A stretch of DNA of 64,000 nucleotides from Peromyscus leucopus (Eukaryota; Chordata; Mammalia; Rodentia; Cricetidae): contig NC_051069.1 in NCBI RefSeq assembly GCF_004664715.2, positions 72,748,647 through 72,812,646 of the forward strand, given 5' to 3'. This document shows positions 21,755 through 33,084 of the stretch, in pieces. The notes under the pieces are model-generated. The model had not been told where the DNA came from. It was given only the letters and a program-made list of their open reading frames with translations, and did not search any database. The position numbers and the translations under genes are program-made. Position 1 is the first letter of the stretch, and every line of letters starts with the position of its first letter.

Positions 21755-22108
21755 TGGAATATTCCTTTGTACTGTGTAAATATATGTTGATGTGATTGGT
21801 TTAATTAAGAAGCTGAATCGCCAATAACTGGACAGGCTAGGGTTAGGTAGGAGAACCAGACTAAGGACACTGGGAAGAAGAAGGGCAGGGTCAGAGGAGT
21901 CATCGGACAGACACGGAGAGGAAACAGGAGTTTAAGAGCAAAGAGAGGTAACACCATATGGCAAAATGTAGATTAATATAAATGGGTTAACGTAAGTTCT
22001 AAGAGTTAGCTAGTAACCAGCCTGAGCTATAGGCTAAGCATTTATAATATTAAGTCTCCATGTTGGTTATTTGGGAACTGGCAGGAGAGAAAGAAAAGTC
22101 TGTCTACA
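21755..22108 (+). mobile_element. ERVK-type solo LTR, family A
   Basis: Family A blocks are present in order: ctttgtactgtgtaaatata, gtgattggtttaattaagaa, tagattaatataaatgggtt, agagttagctagtaaccagc, ctgagctataggctaagca, aatattaagtctccatgttg and a terminus tctaca. It has no adjacent internal sequence and no clean duplication that I could find. Confidence 0.7.
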
Positions 22109-22126
22109 ATATTGGTGGCCATTAAT

Positions 22127-22316
22127 ATCCTCATCTAGGGCCAGGCAGTGGTGGCGTACGCCTTTAATCCCAGCACCCGGGAGGCAGAGCCAGGCAGATC
22201 TCTGTGGGTTTGAGGCCAGCCTGGTCTACAGAATGAGATCCAGGACAGGCATCAAAACTACACAGAGAAACCCTGTCTCAACAAACAAAACAAAACAAAA
22301 CAAAAAATCCTCATCT
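22127..22316 (+). mobile_element. B1 SINE with target-site duplication
   Basis: Full-length B1 from ggccaggcagtggtggcgta to ccctgtctca, with a tail of CAAAA units. The duplication ATCCTCATCT lies at 22127-22136 and 22307-22316. The insertion point is within 20 bp of a family A LTR end. Confidence 0.95.
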
Positions 22317-25231
22317 GGAGACTTCACTGGATGTGCTGTTGTTGATAAAACTCATTTCTTCATGGTTGCTGAGTCCTGATGAAATGCTTCCTCAAAGCCA
22401 GTGACAAAGCCAGCTTGCTTTATGGAAGGCCAGGATCTCATTTTAAAATGGAGATCTAGGTCAGATATAGCCAGGATAAACTTTTTTGTTTAAAAGTCAA
22501 TTGATTAAAGAACTTAATTACATCTACAAAACCCTTCACATATTTCCTGTGACACAACATGATCATCTTTGCCATAATTCTCGATGAGAAGCAAATCACA
22601 GTTTTACCTCCTATACACATGGTGGGGGATTATGAGAGGATGTATGAAGTCATCCTGTGATGTGTCTGCTGCAGATGGGGAGAAATCTAGCCAGAAACAC
22701 AATGGAGTTAATGCCATCGCCCTGGGAGTTAGTAAAGGTACATGATTAAACCTAACAACAAAAATCCAGAAAGAACTCCCTGGCTAGATCCTGCTCATGT
22801 CAGCAACATTCTAGATGTTCAAGCAAGGCACTGTGGCCAACTGAGAAGCAGGAATACAGAAGCATCATTAGTTCAGGGCAAGTGAGGCGGCGATGAAGAT
22901 GATGGACACAGAGTGAAGATGAAGAGGCACCAGCACCCTCCAGCTCTGCTCCTGGTTGGTGGGGCGATGTGTCATCTCTAGCCTGGTCATCCTGGCACAT
23001 TTGAACCACGCTGTAAATGTCAGCTAGACTTAAGGAGCGGGCGGCCTCAAGGGGAACCGGTGGTATGAGGTTTGTCAGTCACTACTGTTTGTCTTTGAGT
23101 GTGCCGGGATATATTATACTATTTCTCAAGTTTCTCTTTCTGGAAATTGCTGAGAAAAAAAGCTGAGGTGGGATGTCATAGGAACTTTTAAGAAACAAAC
23201 TAGTCTGTCATTTGACGAACACAGAATTTCCCCAGGTAATCACGGATGAGGCAACTCTGTTCATGTTGCAGAACACCTGTGGAAGTAATCAGGGCGACTG
23301 ATTCATCAAGAGCACTAATGTCACCTTACTGGTGGGAAAAGATGGCTCCAATCACACTGCTACATTCTACACACTGTCTATTCCCAGGAAAAAGAAAAAA
23401 AATCAAGACAGTGAAAATCATGGCAGCCTTGCCGGAAAGCTCAAAACCTAAAGTCTCACTAGTTGTTTGTACATCCTGTTATTGACCAGGGCCATTTACT
23501 GTGGAGTACAGGACTGGGCCCAGACACAGAGAAGAGTGGGTTAGGGACCAGTGAGGAAGGATGCAAAGGGCCTCAGAGGCAGAGGTGACCTATTTAAAGT
23601 GTTTCCCAGCGGGGTTGCTCATTTTTGTTTCAAATAAATTTGTTATGGCCAAAGTGAATATTTTCCAAATAACTATCAAGAAACAATGCCCCCCTAAACT
23701 CTGTCTTTAATATTTTACTGTATTCTATAACAACTCAGTCTGGGTGTGTTTGTTTTAGTTAGTTACTTGAATGCGAAGGGGTGCTCATTAGGAAAAAAGA
23801 TCAAGCAAATTGACAATATTTGCCACATAGTAACAGGGCCATTTACTAACAAATTCACTTATAAGATGCCCTGGCCAAAGTTTTAAAATCATAAAAGACT
23901 CACTCAATGTCAGCAGTTATTATTCAAGCCTGACTTCATTGACATGTGATCATGAAATCTTGAAAGGAATTTACATTAACAGAGTACTTTAAGTATCGAC
24001 TTTTAAAAATCCAAAATTCACTCCTGACAGATGTAATATAATCCAAATTTTAAGATTTATCAATCAGAATTATTTCATTTCTAGTTCCTTTTATAAAGCA
24101 TGGCTCATAACCTGTCAGTCTAATAATTTCATTTGGCTCCATGTCTACCAAAACTTTCTAGAAACGTGACAGTTCTTTATCTTAATTATTTTTTCAATTA
24201 ATCCCCTTCCATTTAAATGCATTTTTTTTCTAAAAGCAGCCATGGGTCTGGAGGTAGATGAGTCATATCCAGGGAGATACAGCAATTAAAATATTGTGCT
24301 GCTGCTCCGAGCCGCCGTCATTTTAAAGATGAAAGCTTCGTTTCTTTTCCCCCATCCACAACGCCGATTTCACCCAAGCTGCTGTGCTGAGTACCACATG
24401 CACTTAAAAATTGCATGTTTAAACTAACCAGGAGCAAAGGGAATGTAAACCCGTCATCATAATAACGTGGGTGGACTGTAAATCCATGGAGCCCTTTTAC
24501 GATCGAAGGCTAGGTCTGTTCAAAACATACCATTCCTAGAAGTCTGTCAGGCATACACAACAGTATAGATGCGAAATACTCACTGCAGGAGCTTAAGGCA
24601 GCAAGGTCTAATAATTTAGAGTAAATAGCAGCGGACATATCCTCACCTTGGCATTTCTGTCCAAGCTAGCCCAAGAAGAAAGCCCACATTAATTGGTACG
24701 CTCAAAGAAACAGGCACTTAGAGCAATTAAGTCAGATGCAGGAAAAACAGCCCCGCATTGAAAAGCTGACAGCAGGGACCCGGGCACAATATCCGTAATG
24801 AGTGGCTGAGGATGTTAATGGATGGAGGCTTGGAGACTAATGGACAATTAATGTAAAACAGATGACTTCCCTCGGAGATGACGGTCTTTTGAAAGGCGCT
24901 TCACCTGCTGCTCGAACAAATGCAGCTAAAATGAAATGGGGGGGGGGATGAGGGCTCGCTGAAGTGAGCGGCAGCCAGCGTTGGTGTCCCTGCTTTCTCC
25001 TTGAATGTTTTCAGAATCTAGGTCAGAGATCTAACGGGTCTTTGCGACGGGAGGTGCAGCCCCCTCCTCTGGCCCCCTGCCATTGGGACCGCCTGAGATG
25101 GAGGGCTGCTGTGGGAAGCCTTCTGGGGAGAGGCCCTGGGGCCTCTCCTTGTGTCCAGGGGGGAGGCAGTGCATGTCCTGGGGTTGCAGAGTAGTTCAGA
25201 ATGACACCGAGTGTCCTGAATGTAAGCGCTG
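22317..25231. other. Repeat-free island (possible regulatory DNA)
   Basis: For 2.9 kb no interspersed repeat is recognisable, although SINEs occur every 1-2 kb around it. The section 24230-24930 keeps CpGs and is dense in TAAT-type cores (cattaattgg, gacaattaatg, gcaattaag, ttaatggatg) and E-boxes (cacctg, cagatg). No exon is recognised. A short G run lies near 24940. This is the best candidate block for conserved enhancers in the window, by inference only. Confidence 0.4.
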
Positions 25232-25455
25232 CGGTGGTTCTCAGCCTTCCTAATGCTGTGACCCTTCAATACAGTTCCTCATGTTATGGTGACCTCAACC
25301 ATGAAATTATCTTGTTGCTACCTCATAACTGTAATTTTGTCACTGTTATGCATCATAATGTAAATGTCTGATACACTAGATATCTGATAGGCAACACCCG
25401 TGAAAAGGTCATTCGATGCTCAGAGGGGTCATCACCCCCAGGCTGAGAACCACTG
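25232..25455 (+). mobile_element. URR1 DNA transposon (hAT-Charlie MITE)
   Basis: The ends cggtggttctcagcc and ggctgagaaccactg are a 14-of-15 terminal inversion. The body, with aatgctgtgacccttcaata, cagttcctcatgttatggtg, cttgttgctacctcataact and gatatctgatag, is the URR1 sequence. It is a non-autonomous element and encodes nothing. No convincing 8-bp duplication is visible at this copy. Confidence 0.9.
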
Positions 25456-26220
25456 CTGTAGAGGGTCTCATGGAAATTTGAGAGCAGGGTTTCTTTTCCA
25501 GTACTTACTAAGGTAAGACAGAGTCCTTCATACCTGAGCTTTGTAATCACGGATAGGCTTGTCCCAAATGACAAGTTAGGCATGAAAACCAGAGAGTGGA
25601 ATCCGATGTCTGGGAAGGGAGATTCCTGTCCTCTAGGGACATGCTGCAGTGACACCCATGTCCTTCCATGTGAGCCCCAAAGCCAGTCCAGCCCTGCTGG
25701 AGGCTCAGAGCCAATTTGACTGAGCCCGAGTCCCAGAGGCAGCAGCTAGATGCCAATGCAGAAGAGCGGAAGAAGAGGAGGAGATGTGCCGAGTAGGCCA
25801 GGACGGAACCATGATTCCGAGAGACAAGCTCATCCCTGGCAGTTGTCTATCTCCCAGCACTCTGCGTCCAACCCTGAGGACACAGTGCCTTGATGTGGTC
25901 TAAGTCACTGACACTGTGCACCGTGTGCGGCCGTTGTCACCCGAAAGGTCGTGGTCATTTTTCACTTACTGTCCTCCACGTTTTCTTCCATTTACCCCAA
26001 ACCCGGTATCTGGGCTGGCAAGCATAGGACAGCAGTCTGCATGGGCTAATGAACACTCTCGAGCTGTGGCCTCAATGCTCCCGGAAGTCTCTGCACCTGT
26101 AGAAAACGGGAAAATGATTCTCAACTCACACATGTTTCCAGCTAAGAGACTTTCTGTGAGAAAAAGTCAACTGAAGAAAAGCAAATGTCAGCCCCCTCAC
26201 AAGTATCCACACAGACAGCA
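25456..26220. other. Unassigned stretch
   Basis: No named repeat is seen. A 103-codon plus frame (25916-26227) runs into the following B2 and has no recognisable domain. Confidence 0.3.
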
Positions 26221-26425
26221 GGGCTGAAGAGATGGCTCTGTGGTTAAGAGTCTTGCTGAAGACTGGGTTGGGTGTTCAGGACCCACATTGGGTGTCTCAC
26301 GACCACTTCAAACTCCTGCTCCATGGGATCTGACACCTCTGCCCTGCACAGACACCTGGACTAACATGCACAAACCCACATTCACATACACATAATTTGA
26401 ACATAATAGGAAATAATTCTTTAAA
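26221..26425 (+). mobile_element. B2 SINE
   Basis: The head gggctgaagagatggctctg, ttaagagtcttgctgaag and the body ending in catacacataatttgaacat identify a diverged B2 with small deletions. Confidence 0.8.
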
Positions 26426-26429
26426 ATAG

Positions 26430-26584
26430 CCAGGCGGTGGTGGCACACATCCCAGCACTCAGCGGGCAGAGCCAGGAGGATCTGTGAGTTCAAGGCCAGC
26501 CTGGTCTACAGAGTGAGATCCAGGACAGGCTCCAAAACAACACAAAGAAACCCTGTCTCAAAAAAAAAAAAAAAAAAAAAAAAA
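26430..26584 (+). mobile_element. B1 SINE
   Basis: Head agccaggcggtggtggcaca, body gagttcaaggccagcctggt and an A tail identify B1. Two small deletions have removed parts of the cctttaatccc and gatctctgtga segments. Confidence 0.9.
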
Positions 26585-26847
26585 GCAATAACTAAAAAGT
26601 ATTTGTGTAAGCAGCAGAATGTGTGGGCATGGTAGTAAGAAGGAAAACCCCTTGAACATCAACAGGACAATGTCTGAAGTATAGCACGTTCCAGCACTGC
26701 AATATCAAATACAGACGTTATTACAATATTAATACCGACATTAAATGCAACCATGAGAATATTAGAGGAAGTCTTTGTGTCCTACAGTCTGACTGACTTC
26801 AGTCTTCATGTTCAGGGTACTGGTTTCAAGTTACAAATATCAGTAGG

Positions 26848-26848
<1 letters not shown>

Positions 26849-26909
<61 letters not shown>

Positions 26910-26946
26910 GAGACAGAGAGAGGGAGGGAGGGAGGGAGAGATGATC
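26849..26946. repeat. (GA)n microsatellite
   Basis: A GA array grades into GACAGA and GGGA variants. Antisense frames are serine-leucine low complexity. Confidence 0.95.
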
Positions 26947-27213
26947 TCTGTGTGTGTATGTGTGTGTGTGGTTTGAACTCTGTGTGTATGTATGTAGGGT
27001 GTGTGTGTGCATGTGTGTGTGCGTGTGCGTGTGTGTGTGTGTGTATGTGTGTGGTGTGTGTGCTCTGTGTGTATGGTTTGTACTCTGTATGTATGTATGT
27101 GGTGTGTGTGTGCGGTGTGTCTGTGTGGTGTGTGCTCTGTGTGTATGGTTTGTACTCTGTATGTATGTATGTATGTATGTATGTATGTATGTATGTATGT
27201 GGTGTGTGCTGTG

Positions 27214-27253
<40 letters not shown>
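26947..27253. repeat. TG-rich compound microsatellite
   Basis: A (TG)n array with TATG variants contains a block of about 80 bp (tgctctgtgtgtatggtttg and following) present twice, at about 27060 and 27130. It then has a (TATG)n array at 27160-27200 and a pure (TG)n run at 27216-27253. The 100-178-codon frames over it are artefacts. Confidence 0.95.
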
Positions 27254-27255
<2 letters not shown>

Positions 27256-28323
27256 GCTACTCTTATCACTGGGACCACACACTTGGCATACACCGCCTCA
27301 GGGAGGATGGGGTTATGTGGCGTATGGTTTCTGGGGATCCAGCCCACGTTACTTGACCTCATGCTTGTGAGAAGAATCCTAGTGCCGAGAGCACAAGGTA
27401 GAGAAACATCTGCACTTCACGTCCTAGGAGACAGTGAGCAGGGAAGGGAGAAGAGAGAGAGAGACTGGGGGAGACCTAGAAAGCACCTCTCAAAGTAGCA
27501 CCACCGACTGTGACCAGCCATTGAACACATGAACCTGTAGGGACACAGTTCATATTCAAACTGTGTGTGAGAAACCAGAGACCTGTGGAGTGGGGGGGGG
27601 TGTGGGGGATGTTTGCTCCAAGTTGGGTAGGAAAGAAATACATAATTTTCTTTTGTTCAGATCGTATTAAATGTGTCTGCCAACCCTATGGCACTGAATT
27701 AGTCAGACATTGAATCCTAGTTATCAGCGGTCCTTCACCCTGGGTGGCCATAAAACCCGAAAGTCGTAGTTGTCGCCTTGAATAACGTGAGTCCATTTGT
27801 CCTTGGGTGCACAGATCTTTGCTGACTAGGGCTTCGTTTGAGGAGATTCTGAACCAAGAATGGGCAAGCGCGTTCTCACTGGAGCCTTGCCCTGCCTGGG
27901 GCTGGCTGAGGAAAAGGCCCCAGGAATAGTTCTTCCTCCAATGCAATGTCTTGCTTGCTCCTTGGACAAGTAAGCATTCAGCTCTTGTCCACACAGACAC
28001 AGCGCCCAGCACAACTTCCCATGTGATGGCAGCTTTCAAGCTTCTGAAAGAGAAGAGAGACTCCAGGGTTGCTAGGAAGTGCAGTCACCCGCACATAGCA
28101 GTTCTCAGGAGGGTGCTGGTCCCACCTAGTGGCACCATCATAAAAAGGGCTTGTGGATAGTGATCTGGATTCTAGGCTTACACTCCAATCTTGCTGCAGC
28201 AGAAACACCAGGGCCGGCTGTAGCTCCAGGTGCCATAAACATGTGTGTTCTGCTACAGCATCAGAGCAAGCCACCCAGAAGCAAAGGGGTTTCAGGTCCT
28301 GGCTCGTTATACAGCAGAGATAT
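27254..28323. other. Unassigned stretch
   Basis: No named repeat or gene is recognised. A CTCF-like motif is listed separately at 28122-28135. Frames up to 117 codons on the minus strand lack domains. Confidence 0.3.
28122..28135 (-). promoter_or_regulatory. CTCF-like motif
   Basis: On the minus strand GTGCCACTAGGTGGGAC fits the core consensus CCASYAGRKGGCRS at 13 of 14 positions, with G for C at position 12. Binding is inferred from the motif only. Confidence 0.3.
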
Positions 28324-28545
28324 GGGGCTGGAGAAAAGGTTCTGTAGTTAAGAGTACTGGCTGCTCTTCCAGGAGACCTAGCTTAGCATCCCAGCACCCA
28401 GGTGTCTCTGTAAATCCAGTTCCAGGGGATCCGAGGCCATCAAAGTTTCCAAAGACACCAGGCAAAGATGTGGTACACAAGCATGCATACAGGCAAAACA
28501 CCTGTCGCCAAAAAAACAAATATTATAATTTTAAAAACATTAAGT
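28324..28545 (+). mobile_element. B2 SINE
   Basis: Starts gggctggagaaaaggttctg, continues ttaagagtactggctgctct and ccagttccaggggatccgag, and ends in an A-rich tail. Diverged but nearly full length. Confidence 0.85.
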
Positions 28546-29713
28546 GGAGGAGAGATAATAGAAAGAGAAAAAACAAAACAGCTCTTATTTAGTACCTCGG
28601 CGATTAATGATTAATCCCCTCCCCTTAGTCTGGATTTAGGAAGGATGAAGGGAATCCCGAGAACTCTAATAGAGCTCCAAACCTCACCTGCGAATCCTTA
28701 CCTCTATGTTCCAGTTGTAAGAATCCAGGAGGATTTATCCCAAGAAAAGAGCACGCTGGGAAATAAGGGCCAACATGCAGACACGGAATGAGGACTGTGG
28801 GCAGCCCTGGGATATGAATCGGGTAACCCCATACAAGGGTCTTACTACTGCACAAGCTTAGAGGAGCGCAGAGCAGAACTTTGGAGCACCAAGGTCTCCC
28901 ATTTTAAGAAAATGCAATACCTCCCCAAATTATGCAACACAAATGCTAATTTGTATCACATTGTCCTGTTTCAACTGTGCCCCAAAGTTTTGATTCGCGC
29001 AGAAGTACAGAGTCCTCATGTCGGTTCTTAACCTAACTAAACATCATGGTTTCCTAATGTGTTTGGTATCCTAGATGTTGCTAATAATTTGGTCCTAAAA
29101 TCTTCCGAGGGGCTTCTTTTCTAAGTCATTTTGAGAATGTAGCATTAAGGGCATAATTATATGAGCAAGAAATACTTTTAAAGCCTGCTCTCGGTACGAC
29201 TTTTTTTAATAGTGAGGTTTCTGAATTGTATGCCTCAAAGGATGATCTCCGGAGTCGGATATAACTCAAGAGTGTCTCTGCAGGCCCATTAGTCACCTTG
29301 CAAAATTACATGAACTCTTTCAGGTCCCCCACGGTGGCTACAATTTAGGAATAAATGAATGGATTATGCCTCACGCAGCTGTATTTTTAAACGGTGTATA
29401 TTAACAGCCAGCAATTGGGGGTTAGTTTGTGGCTTTGGAGATTACAATCACAATTATTATAAAACGGAAGATTCTCTTTACAAAAATAGAAAGAAGAAAA
29501 AATACTAAGCCAAATGCAAACTTGGCCTTCCGTTTCACTTGAAGAAATCCAGACTACAGATCGATTCAAGTTTTGATCAGGATCATATTCTGGTTTCGGG
29601 GCAGCAGAAATTGGATTCAGGCCTCCACACTTTTCAGCGCCTGTTAATGGGTGCTACCACCAATTCTTAATTGCTTGCCTAAAAGACTGTATTCGTTGCC
29701 TCTCGTCACACGC
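28546..29713. other. Repeat-free unique stretch
   Basis: No interspersed repeat is recognised. The part 28890-29580 is AT-rich with many TAAT cores and scattered CpGs (gattcgcgcag, cttccgagg, ctccggagtcgg). It resembles conserved non-coding DNA by composition only. Confidence 0.35.
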
Positions 29714-29727
29714 TTGCCATCTAGCGG
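29714..29727 (-). promoter_or_regulatory. CTCF-like motif
   Basis: On the minus strand CCGCTAGATGGCAA matches the CTCF core CCASYAGRKGGCRS at 12 of 14 positions, including the AGATGGC centre. It points away from the second motif at 29960-29973. Confidence 0.4.
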
Positions 29728-29832
29728 TAACAGTGCTTATTGTCGCTTATTCCGTGACAAAGGCCAGACCAGAGTAAGAATTCATTTGTCTTTCCAGCTC
29801 CTGTTTTTTTTTTTTTTTTTAGAAATTTCGTC

Positions 29833-29925
29833 TGCGTTAACTTATTTAGTCCTCACAATACCATGAGCTGGAATTTTTTTTTTTTTATCCATGAAGAAAC
29901 AAGGTTGAGAGAGATGAGGAACCGG
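29833..29925 (-). mobile_element. MIR SINE fragment, antisense
   Basis: The plus strand reads acttatttagtcctcacaat, a T-run in place of the usual ATTATTATCCCC, then catgaagaaacaaggttgag. This is the reverse complement of the MIR core-to-3' part. It ends just before the CpG-rich patch. Confidence 0.6.
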
Positions 29926-29934
29926 GACAAACAT

Positions 29935-30105
29935 CACGCCGCGTTGCTCCCAGGTGTAGTCGCTAGATGGCGCGCTTCCCGGGAGGGCGGGGCGGGGTGG
30001 GGTGGGGTGGGCGAGCGTCGGTCAAGCCCGATTGAGGCTGGATTCTCTGCAGCAGCAGTTTCTTGGGTCCCTCAGGCTGCAGTGACGGCTGGGGACAGCC
30101 AGTAA
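29935..30105. promoter_or_regulatory. Small CpG-rich, GC-box-containing patch
   Basis: This is one of the few CpG-dense spots in the window. It contains cacgccgcg, ggcgcgcttcccgg, an SP1/KLF-type gggagggcggggcggggtgg and gggcgagcgtcgg. GTAAGA follows CAGCCA at 30097-30107 and could act as a plus-strand splice donor. It could be a weak TATA-less promoter. No gene is recognised downstream. Confidence 0.35.
29960..29973 (+). promoter_or_regulatory. CTCF-like motif
   Basis: TCGCTAGATGGCGC matches CCASYAGRKGGCRS at 12 of 14 positions with a perfect AGATGGCGC core. It is embedded in the CpG-rich patch, 233 bp from the divergent motif at 29714-29727. Confidence 0.45.
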
Positions 30106-31019
30106 GATCCACTGACTTGTCACCCGGACTGGTGAGGAAGAGATGTGTGCTGTTTTCTACTCACTCGGTGTGCCTTGGAAGTCATCCAAGCTCAGCCAAG
30201 AATGGGCTGGAAACCAAGTCATCACGCTGCAGGAGAAGCAGACGGGCAGGAAGAAACCTGATGGCGTGGCATGCCCTGAGTCTTCCCTTTCTTGGCTGCA
30301 TTTGTAAACAGCTCGCGGCAGTCTCAGACCCCAGTCGATGGCTGCCTCTTTGCAAATGAACCCAGTTTGAGACTGATTTTCTGTATTTGGGCTGAAGAGT
30401 CTTAAGGTCAAGAGTTTGCCTTTCCTCCATTCCTTCTTTTCTACTGTCCACTGTCCACACGTCAGTGTTCGTTAGGCTCCTGCCTACGAGGAAGGGGTTC
30501 CTTCCTCGAACCCACTGCTGCAGTGCAAGTACAGCACTTAAATAAAAACATCATTTGAAATTTTATAAATTTAAAACGAAGTTTTTACATAAATTAAAAT
30601 ATTGAAAGGTGTTGTAAATCTTTTTTTTTTTTCTTGTGAATAACCAGCGTCTCAAGAGCAACGAAGTTTACAATGCAAATCATTCTTTCACTTAAACAAA
30701 GACTGAATAACCTCTGGAGCTTGTGAGAGGTCCTAGCCATCTGTCCGGAACCTGTGTGTCATTATGGCTTGCAGGAGCAGTGTGAGTGTGTCAAGATGCT
30801 AGGCAGCTAGAGAGGCGTCGGCAGGCTTGGAGACCGTAGAAGATGGACCCCTCCCTCATAATCAACATGGGACCCCACCTCCTGTTTCCTTGGTAACACT
30901 GGAAAGGGAAGCCCCTCCTAAACAGCTAAAATGCTTTGTGGAAAGATAGAGGTATTAGGCTTTGTTGAGGCTCATTAAAAAAAAAAAAAAACATACTTGC
31001 TCTCACTCAAAAAGAGATG
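30106..31019. other. Unassigned stretch
   Basis: No named repeat is recognised. Two overlapping minus frames (30157-30460) and one plus frame lack domains. An AT-rich section at 30538-30610 and an A run at 30976 are present. Confidence 0.3.
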
Positions 31020-31162
31020 GAATCTGAGTTCTACCTCAAGCCCTGGAAGGAGACATGGTGGCATTTTAAGCTGTTCAAAACACTACATAATATTGTCCCC
31101 TCCCTTAAAAATTAACACAACTGGGCCTGTCAATCACATGGCCAGAAGACTACCCCTCAGAA
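31020..31162 (+). repeat. Left arm of a large inverted repeat
   Basis: This 143-nt segment (tctgagttctacctc..., ctgggcctgtcaatcacatg, ...cctcagaaa) aligns with the reverse complement of 32001-32142 at well over 70% identity by eye, with only small gaps. The spacer is about 840 bp. Both arms are probably copies of one unnamed repeat in opposite orientation. Confidence 0.8.
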
Positions 31163-32000
31163 AAGTTCATCTGCCTGAAGATATACTAAGGAGGTGGGTG
31201 GAATAATCATCCTCTTAATGAGAAAATGGATTTATTCTTCTGGGAAGCCCCTCCCTTGGGCAGTTGCTTGCCGATCTTCAAGGCGAAGCCTGCTTTTCTG
31301 AGTTCTAACTTAAAAAGCACTTTTCTTCTTCTCTGTCTCACTTTCTTACACTGGATGAGAGCCCAAACATGCTTTCCCTGGCGCCTTGGGCTTTCTCACT
31401 CTTCCCCTGCAGACCTCACCCCGCTCCCTTTCTACAGCTGTTTGCTGACTTCCAGTCTCCAGTCAATAGGCATGCTTTCCTCTCTTCCTCTTCCTGTCTC
31501 TCCTGGCAATTTCCCCCTCCAGGCAGCTGCAGGGATTTATAGCTTTTTTGTCTAGTGTTTTTCTTCCAAACTCTAATAAGTGGTCCTTGAGTTTCCTCCA
31601 GAGTCAATTTTTAAGTTCTTTTATCCACACACAAGACTGAGAATCCACAGAAGCCAGCCCCCATTTCTCAGTAACAAAAGCAGGAATATTCCTGTGACAA
31701 TTTCATATACTTTTCTCAGGGCAAAGTCAAGACATAAATATATCAGAGAAAGTAACCCAAAAGTCATTTTTTTAATGATCACTATTTTGGATGATAGGAG
31801 AAATTAATATTTTCTTTAAATTATTCATCATTTTAAAGTTCCAAATAAGAGACATAAGACATCCAACTTTCCAAGCCTTGTTGTCTCTGGTCCGGTTGAT
31901 GTCTGAACCAAATAATGTCCCAGTGCTGATCACAAAACCGTCTGACAAAGATGTATTTCTGCAGCACAGGAAGTGTCTGGTTCTGTCTGTTCCTGAGGCT
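31163..32000. other. Spacer between inverted-repeat arms
   Basis: The spacer includes a pyrimidine-rich stretch (31310-31560) with a 109-codon plus frame. No recognisable domain or named repeat is seen. Confidence 0.35.
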
Positions 32001-32142
32001 ATTTCTGAAGGGTGGTCTCCTGTCCAGGTGATTGACAGGCCCAGTTTTATTAATTCTTATGGGAGAGGACCATAGTATGTAATGTTTGAAGCAGCTCAAA
32101 ATGTTATGTCTCCACCCAGGGCCAGAGGTAGAACTCAGACTC
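32001..32142 (-). repeat. Right arm of a large inverted repeat
   Basis: Read on the minus strand this arm runs tctgagttctacctctggcc ... aaactgggcctgtcaatcac ... cttcagaaa, matching the left arm at 31020-31162. The translated shadows of both arms share a GPVNH...RR string for the same reason. Confidence 0.8.
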
Positions 32143-33084
32143 TAACTTTTTGTCTAAGAGGAAGCAGCATTCCTTTAATTGGATACAACAAAGCCCCATA
32201 TCTCCATCCTCTGCCCTTTCCTATGATATTTTAAACCCTAAGGGGGGAGGGGACTGATCATTCTCTTTCTAATATCACAAGGGGAAAAGGGAGAGTCCAA
32301 AGTTCATTATGAGGAAGGGTCCATCTTCAATAGCCTACAAGCCTCCCAATAATGCCTAGCCTCCTAAAAATGGTAGAGGGATATATTTGAGAAAATTGAA
32401 GATGATAACAGAGATGGGAAGTGATATGATTTTTTAAAAAAAGAATTTGTTTGCTTAATAGAAAAAAGCAAGAAGAAACGAGGCAGTCAGAGAAGAAGGG
32501 AGCTATGGCCGAAGGAAATCAAGATGGTAGGAGTCAGCATAGACAGAAATGGATACCTTGAGGCAGATTTCAGAAAGTTGCAGAATTTTCTGGTGGTTTG
32601 GTTACAGTAGATGAAGTAAAAGCAGAATCATGGATGACTCTTAGGGGTTTTGGCTTTGAGCAGTTGGGTGAAGGGTGGTGCCTTTGGCTGAGATAAACAG
32701 ATGGGGGAGACACAAGTTGAGAGGAAACTGTGGTAACAAACTCTGTTTTGCATAGGCTTGGTGTAGCATGCCTCCTAATTATTCAAGCCGAGGTGCAAAG
32801 TAATCAGTTTTAGGTAGAGACAGGAGCTCATGGGTCCCAGGGATACAAATGTGAGAATTACAGATCTGAATTACTTGGGCAAAGAGACTAGCAAGAAGTG
32901 GACCCAAGGCCAATCACTCCCACCAAGAGAAAGCAGAAACCTGTAGCATTCACCATGGATGTTTGCAGAAATAAGACCAAAGTCTAAAACTCAACCAAAA
33001 CTTCTGGGTATCATATATAAGCACATGACAGGTTATTATGTGACTGTGATAGGTATGATTCAGAAGAGTAATTACTATAACACT
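32143..33084. other. Unassigned stretch
   Basis: No gene or named repeat is recognised. It is purine-rich in places (32450-32560). Confidence 0.3.

Noticed and set aside
25224..25463. 8-bp duplication at the first URR1
   Set aside because: aagcgctg and ctgtagag do not match; no duplication can be claimed there.
25916..26227. 103-codon plus frame
   Set aside because: It ends inside a B2 SINE and has no recognisable domain.
26826..27498. Frames up to 178 codons
   Set aside because: They are made of GA and TG/TATG arrays.
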